Below are positions 31,338 through 42,700 of a stretch of DNA of 64,000 nucleotides, one piece after another. A model generated the notes under the pieces. It made no database searches. It worked only from the letters and a program-made list of their open reading frames with translations, and had not been told where the DNA came from. Origin of the DNA: Terebella lapidaria. Lineage: Eukaryota; Annelida; Polychaeta; Terebellida; Terebellidae. A program made the translations under genes and the position numbers. The stretch covers positions 1,089,001 through 1,153,000 of the forward strand of contig OX424563.1 in assembly GCA_949152475.1 (NCBI GenBank). Reading direction: 5' to 3'. Numbering within the stretch: the first letter of the stretch is position 1; the number at the start of each line of letters is the position of its first letter.

Positions 31338-32717
31338 ATGGGGGGCGTGGGTGTGCTCCAGTTCGTGCTGCGCCAGCGAGAACGCGTGCTGTTCATGCTC
31401 ATAGGCGCCTTGTTGCTGCATATGTGGACGTCACGTACAGAGCTGGGCGGCGGCGGCCACGGCGGTGACCTCTCAGAGGACTTCGGCGTCCGGCGTCAGG
31501 AGCGAGCTCTGAGCGAGGAAGAGGAGCTGATACTAGAGCAGACAGTCAAGCTACAGGACATTGGACTGGACGTGGAACACAGTCACGAGCTAACGGAGCA
31601 GGCTTCCAGCGGCATCGACCGTAGTTACGTCGTGGATGACGCCGGGGAATCCGGGGAGCAGAGGAGGGGATTCCAGAAACAGGATAACAGCGAGAGAAAA
31701 CCACTTAAAACGATTGTTTTCTGGAATAAGTTCTTCCGCCAGGATAACTACGGACTGGGCACTTTCGGACAGGGGCCGTTCCTGAGAGGAGGCTGTAAAG
31801 TCAACACCTGTGAGACCACTAATGACCGATCCAAGATGGCGACCGCTGATGCTGTCATTGTTCACGGCGGTTACGGGATCAGAGAAAACAAAACCGTTAT
31901 GCTTCCTGTACGATCCAGCTCCCAACAAATATTCGTGTTCTTCGAGTTCGAACCCCCCTTGCTTCTGAGAACCAAACTCAACAACTTGGATGGTCTCTTT
32001 AACTTGACGTTCACTTACCTGGACCACCAAGACACCGACATCTACGCCCCGTACGGGATCATACATCCCGGTCAGAGGAGAGGATACCGCTACAAGCCCC
32101 TGACCAAGGAAGCCATGCGAGGCAAGACCAAACAGGTGGCTTGGATGGTCAGTGACTGTTTTCCAGCCAGTAAACGTATGCAATACGCCACAGAACTCGC
32201 TAAACACATCAACGTAGACATCTACGGCAAGTGTGGCAAGGACATCTGTCCACGAGACTCGCTCAACTGCACCAAACGTATTGAGAACGATTACAAATTC
32301 TACCTGGCCTTCGAGAACAGCGTCTGCGACGGGTATGTCACTGAGAAGACCTTCAAGATGATGTTCAAACACCAACTCGTACCAATCGTTCTAGGCGGAG
32401 CTAACTACACGAAGCACGTGCCTGCGCGCTCCGTGATTGACGTGCGGGACTTCCCCTCGCCCAAGCACCTTGCAGAGTACTTGCTGGAGCTGGACCGGGA
32501 TGATAAAAAGTACCTCGCGTACTTCGAGTGGAAGAAACACTTCTACGTGGAGACCGCGCCCAGGATTAGAGGCTTCTGTAAGCTGTGCGAGATTTTACAC
32601 AGGGATAATTACAAGTACAAGAAAGACTTCAAGGTTTCGGAGTACTGGAACTCGACTAGGAGCTGTGTCAAAGGCATGGCGGAGAAGAAAATGATACACC
32701 TCTTTGGACTATCGTGA
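31338..32717 (+). CDS. Alpha-(1,3)-fucosyltransferase, GT10, intronless
   Basis: A Golgi type II membrane enzyme that transfers fucose from GDP-fucose to N-acetylglucosamine of glycans, making Lewis-type or core-fucose structures. 459 residues in one exon. A short cytoplasmic tail is followed by a membrane anchor at about 16-30 (RVLFMLIGALLLHMW), then an acidic stem (about 40-120). The catalytic domain shows IVFWNKFF (126), an EFEPP loop (203-207, in place of the common ESP), VAWMVSDCF (267-275) and the GT10 donor-binding signature YKFYLAFENSVCDGYVTEK (319-337), followed by VPIVLGGANY (348-357). Possible N-glycosylation sites are NKT184, NLT222, NYT356 and NST438. The C terminus has a CKLC and other cysteines, as in animal FUTs. 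The length is close to that of animal alpha-1,3-FUTs. The exact linkage made cannot be read from the sequence. Confidence 0.94.
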   Translation: MGGVGVLQFVLRQRERVLFMLIGALLLHMWTSRTELGGGGHGGDLSEDFGVRRQERALSEEEELILEQTVKLQDIGLDVEHSHELTEQASSGIDRSYVVDDAGESGEQRRGFQKQDNSERKPLKTIVFWNKFFRQDNYGLGTFGQGPFLRGGCKVNTCETTNDRSKMATADAVIVHGGYGIRENKTVMLPVRSSSQQIFVFFEFEPPLLLRTKLNNLDGLFNLTFTYLDHQDTDIYAPYGIIHPGQRRGYRYKPLTKEAMRGKTKQVAWMVSDCFPASKRMQYATELAKHINVDIYGKCGKDICPRDSLNCTKRIENDYKFYLAFENSVCDGYVTEKTFKMMFKHQLVPIVLGGANYTKHVPARSVIDVRDFPSPKHLAEYLLELDRDDKKYLAYFEWKKHFYVETAPRIRGFCKLCEILHRDNYKYKKDFKVSEYWNSTRSCVKGMAEKKMIHLFGLS

Positions 32718-32941
32718 TTATGTCTGCAGCTGTGCAATTCAGTGATGAAGCTGCTGCTTGGTTTCTTTCAGAAGTATTATTATGTTGTGACATTCCTCAA
32801 CTGCGTTTCTAATTTCATCCGATATAAACGAGTTTCTCGTGCCTCAGGCATCGGATACTATACCGCGTTCGTTTTCACCTATAGGCCCACTCCATTAAAC
32901 AAAAACAAAAAACTGCGCCCAGTATGGTTTGGTTTGGATCA

Positions 32942-33068
<127 letters not shown>

Positions 33069-33258
33069 TGTGATGTTTAGGTTTGTCCATTTTATAAGCC
33101 CACTGTGTTTGATACATTTAAATGTGTGTATGTGTCGGCATGGTCTATTAAACTTTGAATGAGAACATTATTTTGTCGAAAACACAACGAATCTTAGTAG
33201 ATTTATGGTTAAATGTAGTTTTTGTGAATACAACAGAAAGGTTTCTGTGCCGAGAACG

Positions 33259-33264
33259 AATAAA
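33259..33264 (+). terminator. Candidate polyadenylation signal of the fucosyltransferase gene
   Basis: AATAAA about 540 bp after the stop codon, past the TA run. Confidence 0.4.
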
Positions 33265-34181
33265 AAAGTCATTGTAAATACTGAAATAGTTCAGAGAATG
33301 CATCATCCGTAAGACAATTACCACGCTACAATCACATTATAACGGGCTGTTTCCGATGTTCGACATTGTGACACTAGTCAGCTTTTTGGGGCATCAAGTT
33401 TTGTGGTTTAAGAGACTTGCCATCATGAAAATGTCAACGATAATTACCAGAGATACAGGAGTAGGAATATTTTTCCTTCTATCAGGGTTCGTTACTTCAC
33501 CTGCATACGCGCGTTAATAATTAATAACCTGCACATATTGCTTTAATCTAACTGCCCTCAGACATTCTCCCCAGCAGTCCACCCCTTTCCAACTCTAGGC
33601 ATGTTATCAGGACCGTTGTGAATGAACAATCCCTCCTCCTTATATTTGACACGTAAAGCAGTAAAGCATTTGACATGTTCATTTCCTGCTGTAAAGTTGA
33701 CGTGTGTGATTTAACGTTGGAAGTGTCGCAGCGGGCGCCTGTCAGACCGGGGTGAGGCAGTGGAGGAATGCCCTATGTATTGCTCCCGGGTCTCGGGTAA
33801 CACCTCCGGGGACAGGTCTGGGACCCTGGTGTACGCGGCATGTCTTCCACACAAAGTGACTGTCCTACATTCTCACCTTAATATCTCGGCAGACAGATTA
33901 GACGACAAAATTAAGTGTTTACGTTTTTCCTCCATCAAGTTCTTCTCCGACAAGTATAAACGCGCCTGACAATACAGGAGTTGGTGAATATAAAACACAT
34001 ACCGTATTATACAAGTTAAGTGTAAGGCAAGTTCCCATGATGTAGTGACGTCATAAAGCCTCTACATAAAACCCTTTGTATATAATTTGGAAACATTTGA
34101 ACCAATATTATTAATTATCCGGTTACGTAGTACAAATGATTTCTAATGAAGCACAATCTCTTCAGCAATACTGTTGTTTAG

Positions 34182-34557
34182 GTTACCGTACCTATGGTCC
34201 GATAACCTATTGTCCGACAACCTATTGTCGATGCGTTGCCCGTCGTCCGTCCGTCCATTCGCATTTATATCTTTAAAGTTTACTATCGAATCTTTCCAAA
34301 ATTTTGCACGAAAATACCTAAAAATATTTCCAAGAGAGATTAGTTTTTTTTATTTTTTTTTATTTTCGCATTTTTCTCAAAATGGCGGCCGATTTCGACG
34401 AAAAACGCTCAATTTTTAACTTTGACAGCCATTTTCTCGAAAACTGTCTGATCGGTTTTGAGATTTTGGCTTCGAAAGATTCCCCTTATGTACCCCTGTA
34501 CTCCTGTACCCCTTGAATTTTTGAGGGGTGGGCAAAAAAAAAAAATTCACCCTTTAA
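34182..34557 (+). repeat. Repeat A copy, left part, split by a TIR element
   Basis: It begins TTAGGTTACCGTACC and shares ATAACCTATTGTCC, GTCCGTCCGTCC, TTTAAAGTTTACT and AAAATACCTAAAAATATTTC with other copies. It stops at the TTTAA duplication and resumes at 36661. Confidence 0.75.
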
Positions 34558-36660
34558 GGTTGTTCGATACACCGAACGCGTCATCGCCCGTCTATGGTTG
34601 ACCAAACGTGTCATAAACAGCGAATGTAACGCCAGGGTGAAATAGGGACCGGCGGGGTATAGGCCTAAATGTTGTCGCGCAATGGGAGTACTGGAAAAAC
34701 CAGCGGTCTGTAATCAGTACGGCGGAGTCTAGACTTGAGCACACAATAAAGTACTGGAAGCATCACAGCATAATCTGATAATAGGCCTAGTATCTTTCAG
34801 TGGGTCAGCCTCGGTTAAGAATGACTAGAGCATCCATTCATTACATAGTTTTCATATGTTTAAGAGTAAACGTTTGCACACAAAAAACTAGTAGGCCTAA
34901 CATTTTCCAAATCGTCTGATTAACATGATCAAAATGATCGTAAAGTTATTCAAATCAATGTTAAATGGCCACACTAACCTTCCTGTGCTTCATGGCATAA
35001 TTTTCAATACCTACAACTCAAGCTTAGCGATATATGATATCTGTGTAAGACCAATAAAAAAAGTGTGAGGTTTTCTCCGGTTTCTTACCACAAGCTTCCA
35101 TCCGCCGAATCCTGCATTTTGTGCCCCGGTGGGGTGTTTTCTTTACATTTTCAACCTCTTAGAACTTCAAAGTTCACCACAAAATATCCAGAGGTCGTCG
35201 CGGACGCACTTTTTTTTGATAGTTTACATCATGCAGCCCTACATTTGTCTCAGTACCCATATGTATATTTCCAGGTCCACTAAGCAACATTCCATTGATA
35301 TATATCGATTCCTCAATAGCCTGGCCATTATATAGGCCGAATATACCAAATGTATACCGTTCAAGAGGAATATATCATAAGAAGAGATCACTTTCATCGG
35401 GCCGCAACATTTCCAACCCACCAGGCTCGATTTCGCGGGGCCCAATTTTCGTTACATTCCGACGGTCATTCTTGACACGTTTCGTCTACCATACCCATTC
35501 CGCTATCTAAGCCGAATGGAGATAACTTTTTTGTTTCCGCAGCTTATCTCCCCAGAAATTTACACTATGTTAGGCGAATTTCTGCCAAAATTCATCGAGA
35601 TACATGAAATAGACCTATAGACGAAAAAATCCGAAAAATAACCGCGCATAGATCAGCGCTGCCCTCAGTCAAATCCGTTATCAGCCATTAGGCCTATATC
35701 CTCCTGTCGTACATAAAGTTATCGCAAAATCCTGTGCCAAATGTGGCGGTCATCTTGCTCAAGCCAATTGGGTGAAATTTATTCCTAAAGTTCTACTGAC
35801 TTGTCAAATTTGGTGGGGAATATTTCAGCTATTAGGCCTACTGAGTTGGCGACCGGAGAGAATCTCATCCGAGCCAATTGACCGGTCAACATCTAGTGGT
35901 TAATTCTAGCGGCCATACCGTTCATGCTAATGATCACAACTACCATGCAAGCCTTTTATAAATTTCTGAGTTAACGTACAATAAAATGAAATTCATGATT
36001 ATTTCAATTTATACTCACAAAAACTTGAATAATTTGACATAGTATGCACTCCAAATTCATGAAATTATCGATTTTTTGTTTCCATAAAATGACATTTTTC
36101 ATGTTTTAACGCTTATATCGCGAAAAGTAACCTTGATAGGTATGTTTTTTACATTATTTTTACAAAGCCAAAATATCATTGAAAGAATATGTGTATAAAA
36201 AATAGAAAAAAATACTGTATTACTGACCGAGTAGTGATACTCAACGTTGTATGGATTATCAGAAGTTGCTCTTTTTTTGTAAAATTTCAGTGTTGAAATA
36301 TACATGTATACACATATTCTTACTCTTGCCACGAAACATATCAAACTCAGTGCTAGTGAATTTTGTTTCATCAGTTTAATGAAACATTGTACATACAACA
36401 ATTCTGTCCTAAAATATCCTATAAATAAAGAGTTTTAGGCCAAAATATACAGTTAGATAGCATGCCGTGATGTAATGCATTGTGGCTATTGCTGAAGTAC
36501 TTTTAAGACCGATAGGAGGTCAACAATATGCATCATAGCAAAAAATATCATACGGTGACCTACTACTTTTTTCTGCTTTTTGTAATCAATACATATCTAG
36601 CTATCAAGAAATATAATTTTTTACTCAATAAAAACACCTTCCCGGGTGTTTCGAACAACC
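34558..36660. mobile_element. 2.1-kb non-autonomous TIR element with TTTAA duplication
   Basis: The left end GGTTGTTCGATACACC and the inverted right end GGTTGTTCGAAACACC differ at one of 16 positions. TTTAA lies directly outside both ends (34553-34557 and 36661-36665). The flanks are the two halves of one repeat A copy, so the insertion is clean. The interior has no ORF over about 100 codons, so any transposase must come from elsewhere. The superfamily is not assigned. Confidence 0.75.
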
Positions 36661-38230
36661 TTTAAGAAAAATTTTGGGACTTTCGGCACTTCATAATGGG
36701 AGCTGCCAGAGCTGTACTCATAAAAAACCTAAAAATGAACTTAGATATTGGCACTTTCAAATGGGAAATCATATATGACGATACGTGTGGTGACTTCGAC
36801 CTTCGATGACATTGAAAGGTCAAAACAGTCATTTTTGGGTTAAAATACTAGTATAGTGAAAATATGATGTGAACTTATATGAAAGATCTCATCGATCTGA
36901 GCAAAATGTTTTTTTACGGAATGTAAATATCACAATCCGTTCAAAAGTTATAGCACTTTAAGGACTGAAATCGGCAAATTTGCTTTTTCAAAACAATTTG
37001 CTAATTAGTATGCAAATGAGATATTCATGACGTCATTGGGGAAAGTTGTTTCAATTAGGTACTTTGATATGTATTATTCATTCATTTAATGTTATAATTA
37101 TTCATCAAAACTTACTCTATACATATTCTAATATGAATAATCAGTGTATCACTTTTTCTGTTGTTGTCAAGGTAACCAGTTACCAGGTATGGCCCATAGC
37201 AACCATGGTTGCTAGGGCCAGAAACCTACTTAGAACAGGGTATGCACAAATAAAAATGGTGCCAACTTGAGCTATATAATAATTTATTTCATAAATAATC
37301 GACAGAAAGTCTGTGGATAGACTGACTTGGCAGTTAATGGCCATGGCAACCATGGGTAACTACGGCTATAGGGAACGACTGTTAACCATAGCAACAGTAC
37401 AGTTTGTGTGGATATTTACTATATATGGTACATAATAATATGCACTAGTCAGATCGTCAGAACCTTCAATAAGAATCATTATATCATGGCTTGAAATATC
37501 CTAATTAAAATTTGTTCCCCTCGTGACGTCATGAATTCTCATTAGCATCTAATTTGCATATTAATGAGTTGCTGGAACTTTTCAAGTGGCTTCTGTAATG
37601 TAGTGCCGGAATGGCAGTTTCAAATGGCTGTAACTTTTGAACAGATAGAGATATTGATATACCGTAAAGACCATTTTGCTAAGATCAATGAGTTCTTTCA
37701 TAACAAAACATCAGATTTCACTTTACTAGTACTTTGAAACATGCACAAATTTCCCTCCACAGATGAAATTATTGCAGATAAAGCTTATGTTCGCATTATG
37801 AGCATATAGGAAGTCGTACATGGAACAACTAATGATTACCTTGAACTTGACCTCGGTGACCTTGACTGCTAAATGTGTGACATGGATATGTAACTTGGCA
37901 TTTGAGGTTTAAAGTCTTGCACCTAGTGGTTAGGATTATATTATAAGCTTATAAGAAGTCATATATATGTGGCACATCTATTGGTGATCTTGAACTTGAC
38001 CTTAGAGGACCTTGAATTTGCTTGAAGACTAAATCTCAAAGTCTCGCCTGACCCGGAATATGTAGATTGGCCTCCACAGACAAAATACTTGTTAATAGGA
38101 ATTATATATTTTTATTTTGAACATATAGAAAGTTCTATGTAGCACACCGTTTGGTGACATTGGAGTCCACAAAGATGACCTTGGTTGGTAAATCTCAAGG
38201 TCACATGTCACCTGCAATGCGTAAAATCAA
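36661..38230 (+). repeat. Repeat A remainder followed by repeat B
   Basis: CATAATGGGAGCTGCC and 'TTCAAATGGGAAATCATATATGACG' continue repeat A. Repeat B units follow from about 37790 to 38225 (CCTTGAACTTGACCTCGGTGACC and related text). In the middle (36850-37740) is a stretch with no other match in the window. Confidence 0.65.
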
Positions 38231-38235
38231 AATTG

Positions 38236-38651
38236 TCCGGTAACCTATCTTAGCCCTTGGGCTAATTTTTTTTCCTATACTGTTTTGCAAATTATGTTCG
38301 GCTGAATATGATGAATGAACTATCCAAATATTGTGAATTGGTATGATGTTTTACTCGCGTGCTAAACACCGACGCAAATCGTAAACACTCATGGGAGGGT
38401 GTGATGTCAGAACTTGTTGTTCGGGACATTAATATCTCGCGTAGTATAGACTCTTCGTAAATTCCGGTATCAGCCGCTGTACTTTATACATAGCCACAGT
38501 CTAACGTGAAGCAAGAGGAACAACGCACAACGAGCTAGGAGAACATACCACACTGAAATAAACCAAACACACTAATACTAGACGTCAAGGCCTAAGGAAG
38601 ACTTTGGAAGTATCTCGGTGACTAAGTTGGCATGGCTTTCCCATCGATATT

Positions 38652-38685
<34 letters not shown>

Positions 38686-39070
38686 TATCGATAGGGGTAT
38701 GTCCGACTTTGGTCGTACTTACCCCATGGGGTAAGTGCGACTCGCATTTACTTGTTAAACCATAGTTTAATAAGGAAAAGCCAGTATTTCATACCCCCAT
38801 GGGGTAAGTGCGACTCGCATTTACTTGTTAAACCATAGTTTAATAAGGAAAAGCCAGTATTTCATTTTAGCTTCACGCCGTCCCAAACCCCGTCCACCAG
38901 CCCTACTAGGACACCCAGGCCCATAGGAATGAATCCAGATACTTTTGTGGTGTTACTAAGATGGCATGACATACCCCATAAATGGGGTATGTCTCCCCAT
39001 CGATATTGTAACAATAATAATAATAATAATAATAATAAAATTAGCCCAAGGGCAAGGAAAGGTTACCGGA
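38236..39070. mobile_element. 835-bp TIR element with ATT/TAA microsatellites
   Basis: The left end TCCGGTAACC..GCCCTTGGGCTAATTTT (38236-38270) recurs inverted at 39037-39070. Inside are two AAT runs (38654-38682 and 39012-39037), a hairpin ATCGATATTGT/ACAATATCGAT around the first run, and a direct duplication of about 66 bp (from 38729 and 38795, with CCCATGGGGTAAGTGCG). No ORF is present. Confidence 0.6.
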
Positions 39071-39074
39071 AAAA

Positions 39075-39782
39075 TGTACCAATCGATATCATCTTATTCA
39101 AAGTCACCAAATGATCGGCCACATGTCTTTCTATTATTATCAACCCAAACTTTCTCCGCATTCGTTTAATATTGTTCATTTGTTTAATATTCGGGTTATC
39201 AACACTTAGGGTTATCTAAGGTCAATTTCAAAACTAACAAAAGATATGACTTCTTATACGTGCTTTATACTGATCCAAGCTCTATCTACAGCCGTATGTG
39301 TTTGCAGAGTCCAATTAACACAATTCACGTCAGATGTGACCTTTGGATTTACTCCTCAAGGTTAACTTCAAAACCACCAAAAGATCCGCCATATATGACT
39401 TACTATATGTTCATGTATTTCCAGCAAAGTGCCAAAAAGAGCAATTTCGGATTTCGGATTTTCCGAGCGATTCGAGGTATTCTATCTTTATCTTACAGAA
39501 GACCTGAAGGGCCCTCCTTGTTCGAAATTTTGAGGAAACGACCGTCAAAGTCCAAAATTGAACGCATTTTGTCGGAAATGGCCGCCGTTTAGTAAAAATT
39601 GCGAAAAGAATTTAAAGGTATTTTGTGCAGAATTTCAGAACAATTCAATTGTTAACTTTAAAGATAAAAATGTGGACGACGACGGACGGAACGCCATGCA
39701 AATAGGTTATTGGACAAGAGGTTTTTAAATAAATTTAAATGAATTAACCAAACATACCGTCGCCCGTGCCACTTTGGTAACC
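39075..39782 (-). repeat. Inverted repeat B then repeat A copy
   Basis: Read on the minus strand, the section contains the repeat A head (GGTTACC..AGTGGCACGGGCG, then CCAATAACCTATT and GTCCGTC), then TCTGAAATTCTGCAC, and repeat B text at 39160-39410. It mirrors the forward copies at 34.18-38.23 kb, so the whole 34.18-39.78 kb block is a large imperfect inverted arrangement. Confidence 0.65.
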
Positions 39783-42700
39783 TTAGAAACCGCGAGACCG
39801 TCTGTTGATGCGCACTCGCGTCAGGATCCGGCCCAGTACACTCCTCAACAGCTCGGGATCAAAGGTCGTGTCCGGCGTGACGTCAGAGGGCGCCAGCTCC
39901 GCCCACTTCCCGACATTCGGATATCTGTCGTCTGCTACATGTGTTATGTCGTTGAAGGAGTTTGACAAGTATTTACTCGGGAACAAACGATTGATAATGT
40001 TCTCTGGCGAGGCCGAACCGTCTGATCTTTTGTAGTTGTTGTTACAGCCTTGGAAGTTACAGAATATTCGCTTGTCCGGCAAAGCCTGGGAATAAAAATA
40101 AAAGTATGCACGAATACATTACATGGTCAATAAAGTTTGATTTCATTATGACTATAACAGATGGTCAAGACACTTTAGTGACTTTAATGACATGGATCAA
40201 ACCTTGGCATCCACATGAAAGCCGTTCAGTTGTGTAAGGTGGACTGACCGTACATTGCAGAGGACGTTTTGTGTGAGATAACATGCTGATACAGGAAAAG
40301 TGATATCACTGTCTGTTCGAGGCGTAGCCAGGAATAGATAATGATATTACTTTGAGTGTCATCAGTGTTTTATCTCGCATAAATTCCGAAATCATGATCA
40401 CAAAATAGCTAGTGATACCAACGGCAATTAAGTCCGATATATAGTGGTTTATACAAATACATGTATACATAGACCTTTGTGAAGGTGAATATTATACAAA
40501 TACTGACCTGTGTTGTGGTCGGTAGCATAAGGGGAGATATTTCATGTTACCGACCTCAATACAGGTGAGTATTTGTTTTACCATACTAAGTTATTTCATT
40601 GGTCATATTTTTCACTATAGAATGGTGTGTGGGAAGTGCATGGCGAAATACTTCCCCGCTCTTAACCAATCAGAGCGTCGCTTTCACGTGTGAGGTATAG
40701 TAAACGTTGTAAACTTTCCCTCTTTCGAGAGGGAAACATAACTACGTATTCACCCACACAAAGGTTGATATTTGTTCTATTACATGCATCTACTACTATA
40801 TTTCCGTATTTCACGATATGCTAATAGGTTCAACAGCGAGGTCAATACCCATATCAATATTGACCGTGTAGTCAACATCTACATCAATTTTCACCTCGCG
40901 GTCAATATCATTCAAGCAGACCATGCATGACTAACTCCGGATAACGAAAAATATTGTAGATCATGTGACAACGTTTGGACCAATCACATCAGTGTTCTCG
41001 CTCCAAGTATATAACCATAATAATAAATACTAACTGAAACTTTTGGGGAACATACTTTTGTTTCTCGGCCCGATATCATGTCATTAGTCATTAATTCAGC
41101 AGCATGTGAAAGAGTAGCATAAAGGAATCCCCTCTTTTGGGTAAAGGACTCCACTCTCTTGGGTAAAGGATTCACTTCTCTTGGATAAAGGACTCCCGTC
41201 TCATGGGTAAAGAACTGGGTAAAGGGCTCCCCTCTCATGGGTAAAGGACTGCCCTCTCTTTGGTGAAGGACTCCTCTCTCTTGGGTAATGGACTCCCATC
41301 TCTTGGGTGAAGGACTCCCCTCTCATGGGTGAAGGACTCCCCTCTCTTGGGTAAAGGACTGCCCTCTCATGATCAGCTGTGCAAGCTGTTTTTGGTAAAC
41401 TATCGATGTCCATCTATCTATTTAAAAACCAGGGATTTGGAATATCTGTGTGTTCAGGATTCGACCTCGCCATGGACACAATTTTCCCTACTTCGGCCAA
41501 AGCCTTCTTCACGGTATTTGAGAATGTATGGTCTATGTCGTATTATCGTGGTTTATGTTCATGTGCGGAATATATGAAAATTATATACTGACAGGCACAA
41601 TAAGGTTTCAGTACAAGTTGTTTCATAACCTATTCATTTACATAACGTAGATCTATCATTTAAGTACAAATATTCCTGTATCGGTAATACTGCTATACAA
41701 TACTGAGGGGAACAATGAGCTAGCGCTGTAGATCACATAATTATAATAATTCATGCTCCGTTATAGGCCTTCATTCATTTCAATGATAAATTTTTTTGTG
41801 TAATTAAATAGTTTTTCCACAAGAAACGTATGAGTTATTTCCTGCTTTGGTTGGGACGGAATGATGATTGCGTGCAAGAACTCCCATAGATTCCGCATTA
41901 TCATTGAATAATTGATTCAAGCTAGAGTCTATATTTCCAAAGAGTATGGATCATACACGTTTATACATACACTTGTAGCAGCCGTTGCGCGGTATCTGAA
42001 CTGCTGGATAACTACGGCCACAAGGTGAGGAATTACTGGTACTCTGTCACTGCTTAATCACCAATCCCCATCACGCGTGGGTAGGAACACTCTTAACTCA
42101 ACAGAATAAATAATATACACGCTTTTGGATCACAACCGCGAACTGTTCGTCACGCCAAATACAAGCCATGCGGGCGAAATTAATGACCTTCACACATGTC
42201 AAAATATCGCAGGTTTTACACAAGTATTGGGAGTTGTCTATAGGAAATGATCGTGAGAATTATTACCCTTATACTCAAGGATGTAACTTTATGGTGGGGC
42301 GTACCTGTTTTACTTTATTTGAGAATCTTATCAAACTGTGAACACCACATTACAAGCTTGATCTGATGGATACACGTTTTAACAAGTGAAGATATCCTGA
42401 TATAAAGCTCAACGCGAGTCAATAGCATCATAAAGGCCTACAAATAAAATTTAGTGTTACGTTCAAATTAGGTTTCAAATTAATTATGTTCATATTAAGT
42501 TTCAATTCAGGAGAAGTGTAATGTCCAGAGCCCGAATAACAGAACCAAATGATCTATAACAATGTCCACTAACCCCCCCCCCCCCCTTTTAAATGTAAAT
42601 AACGGATTTTTAAAGGATATGTTCCCATCTTCTTGATGGAGCAAATGCTGCCGAGAGGTAGCAGGACCGGAGCCGCCCCCATGCGGTTCTATCGTATTTG

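Noticed and set aside
39783..40085. Vasotocin/oxytocin-type precursor (also C-x4-C)
   Set aside because: Two residues precede the first Cys, there is no Pro-x-Gly amide tail, and no neurophysin cysteines follow. The CCAP-like reading fits better.
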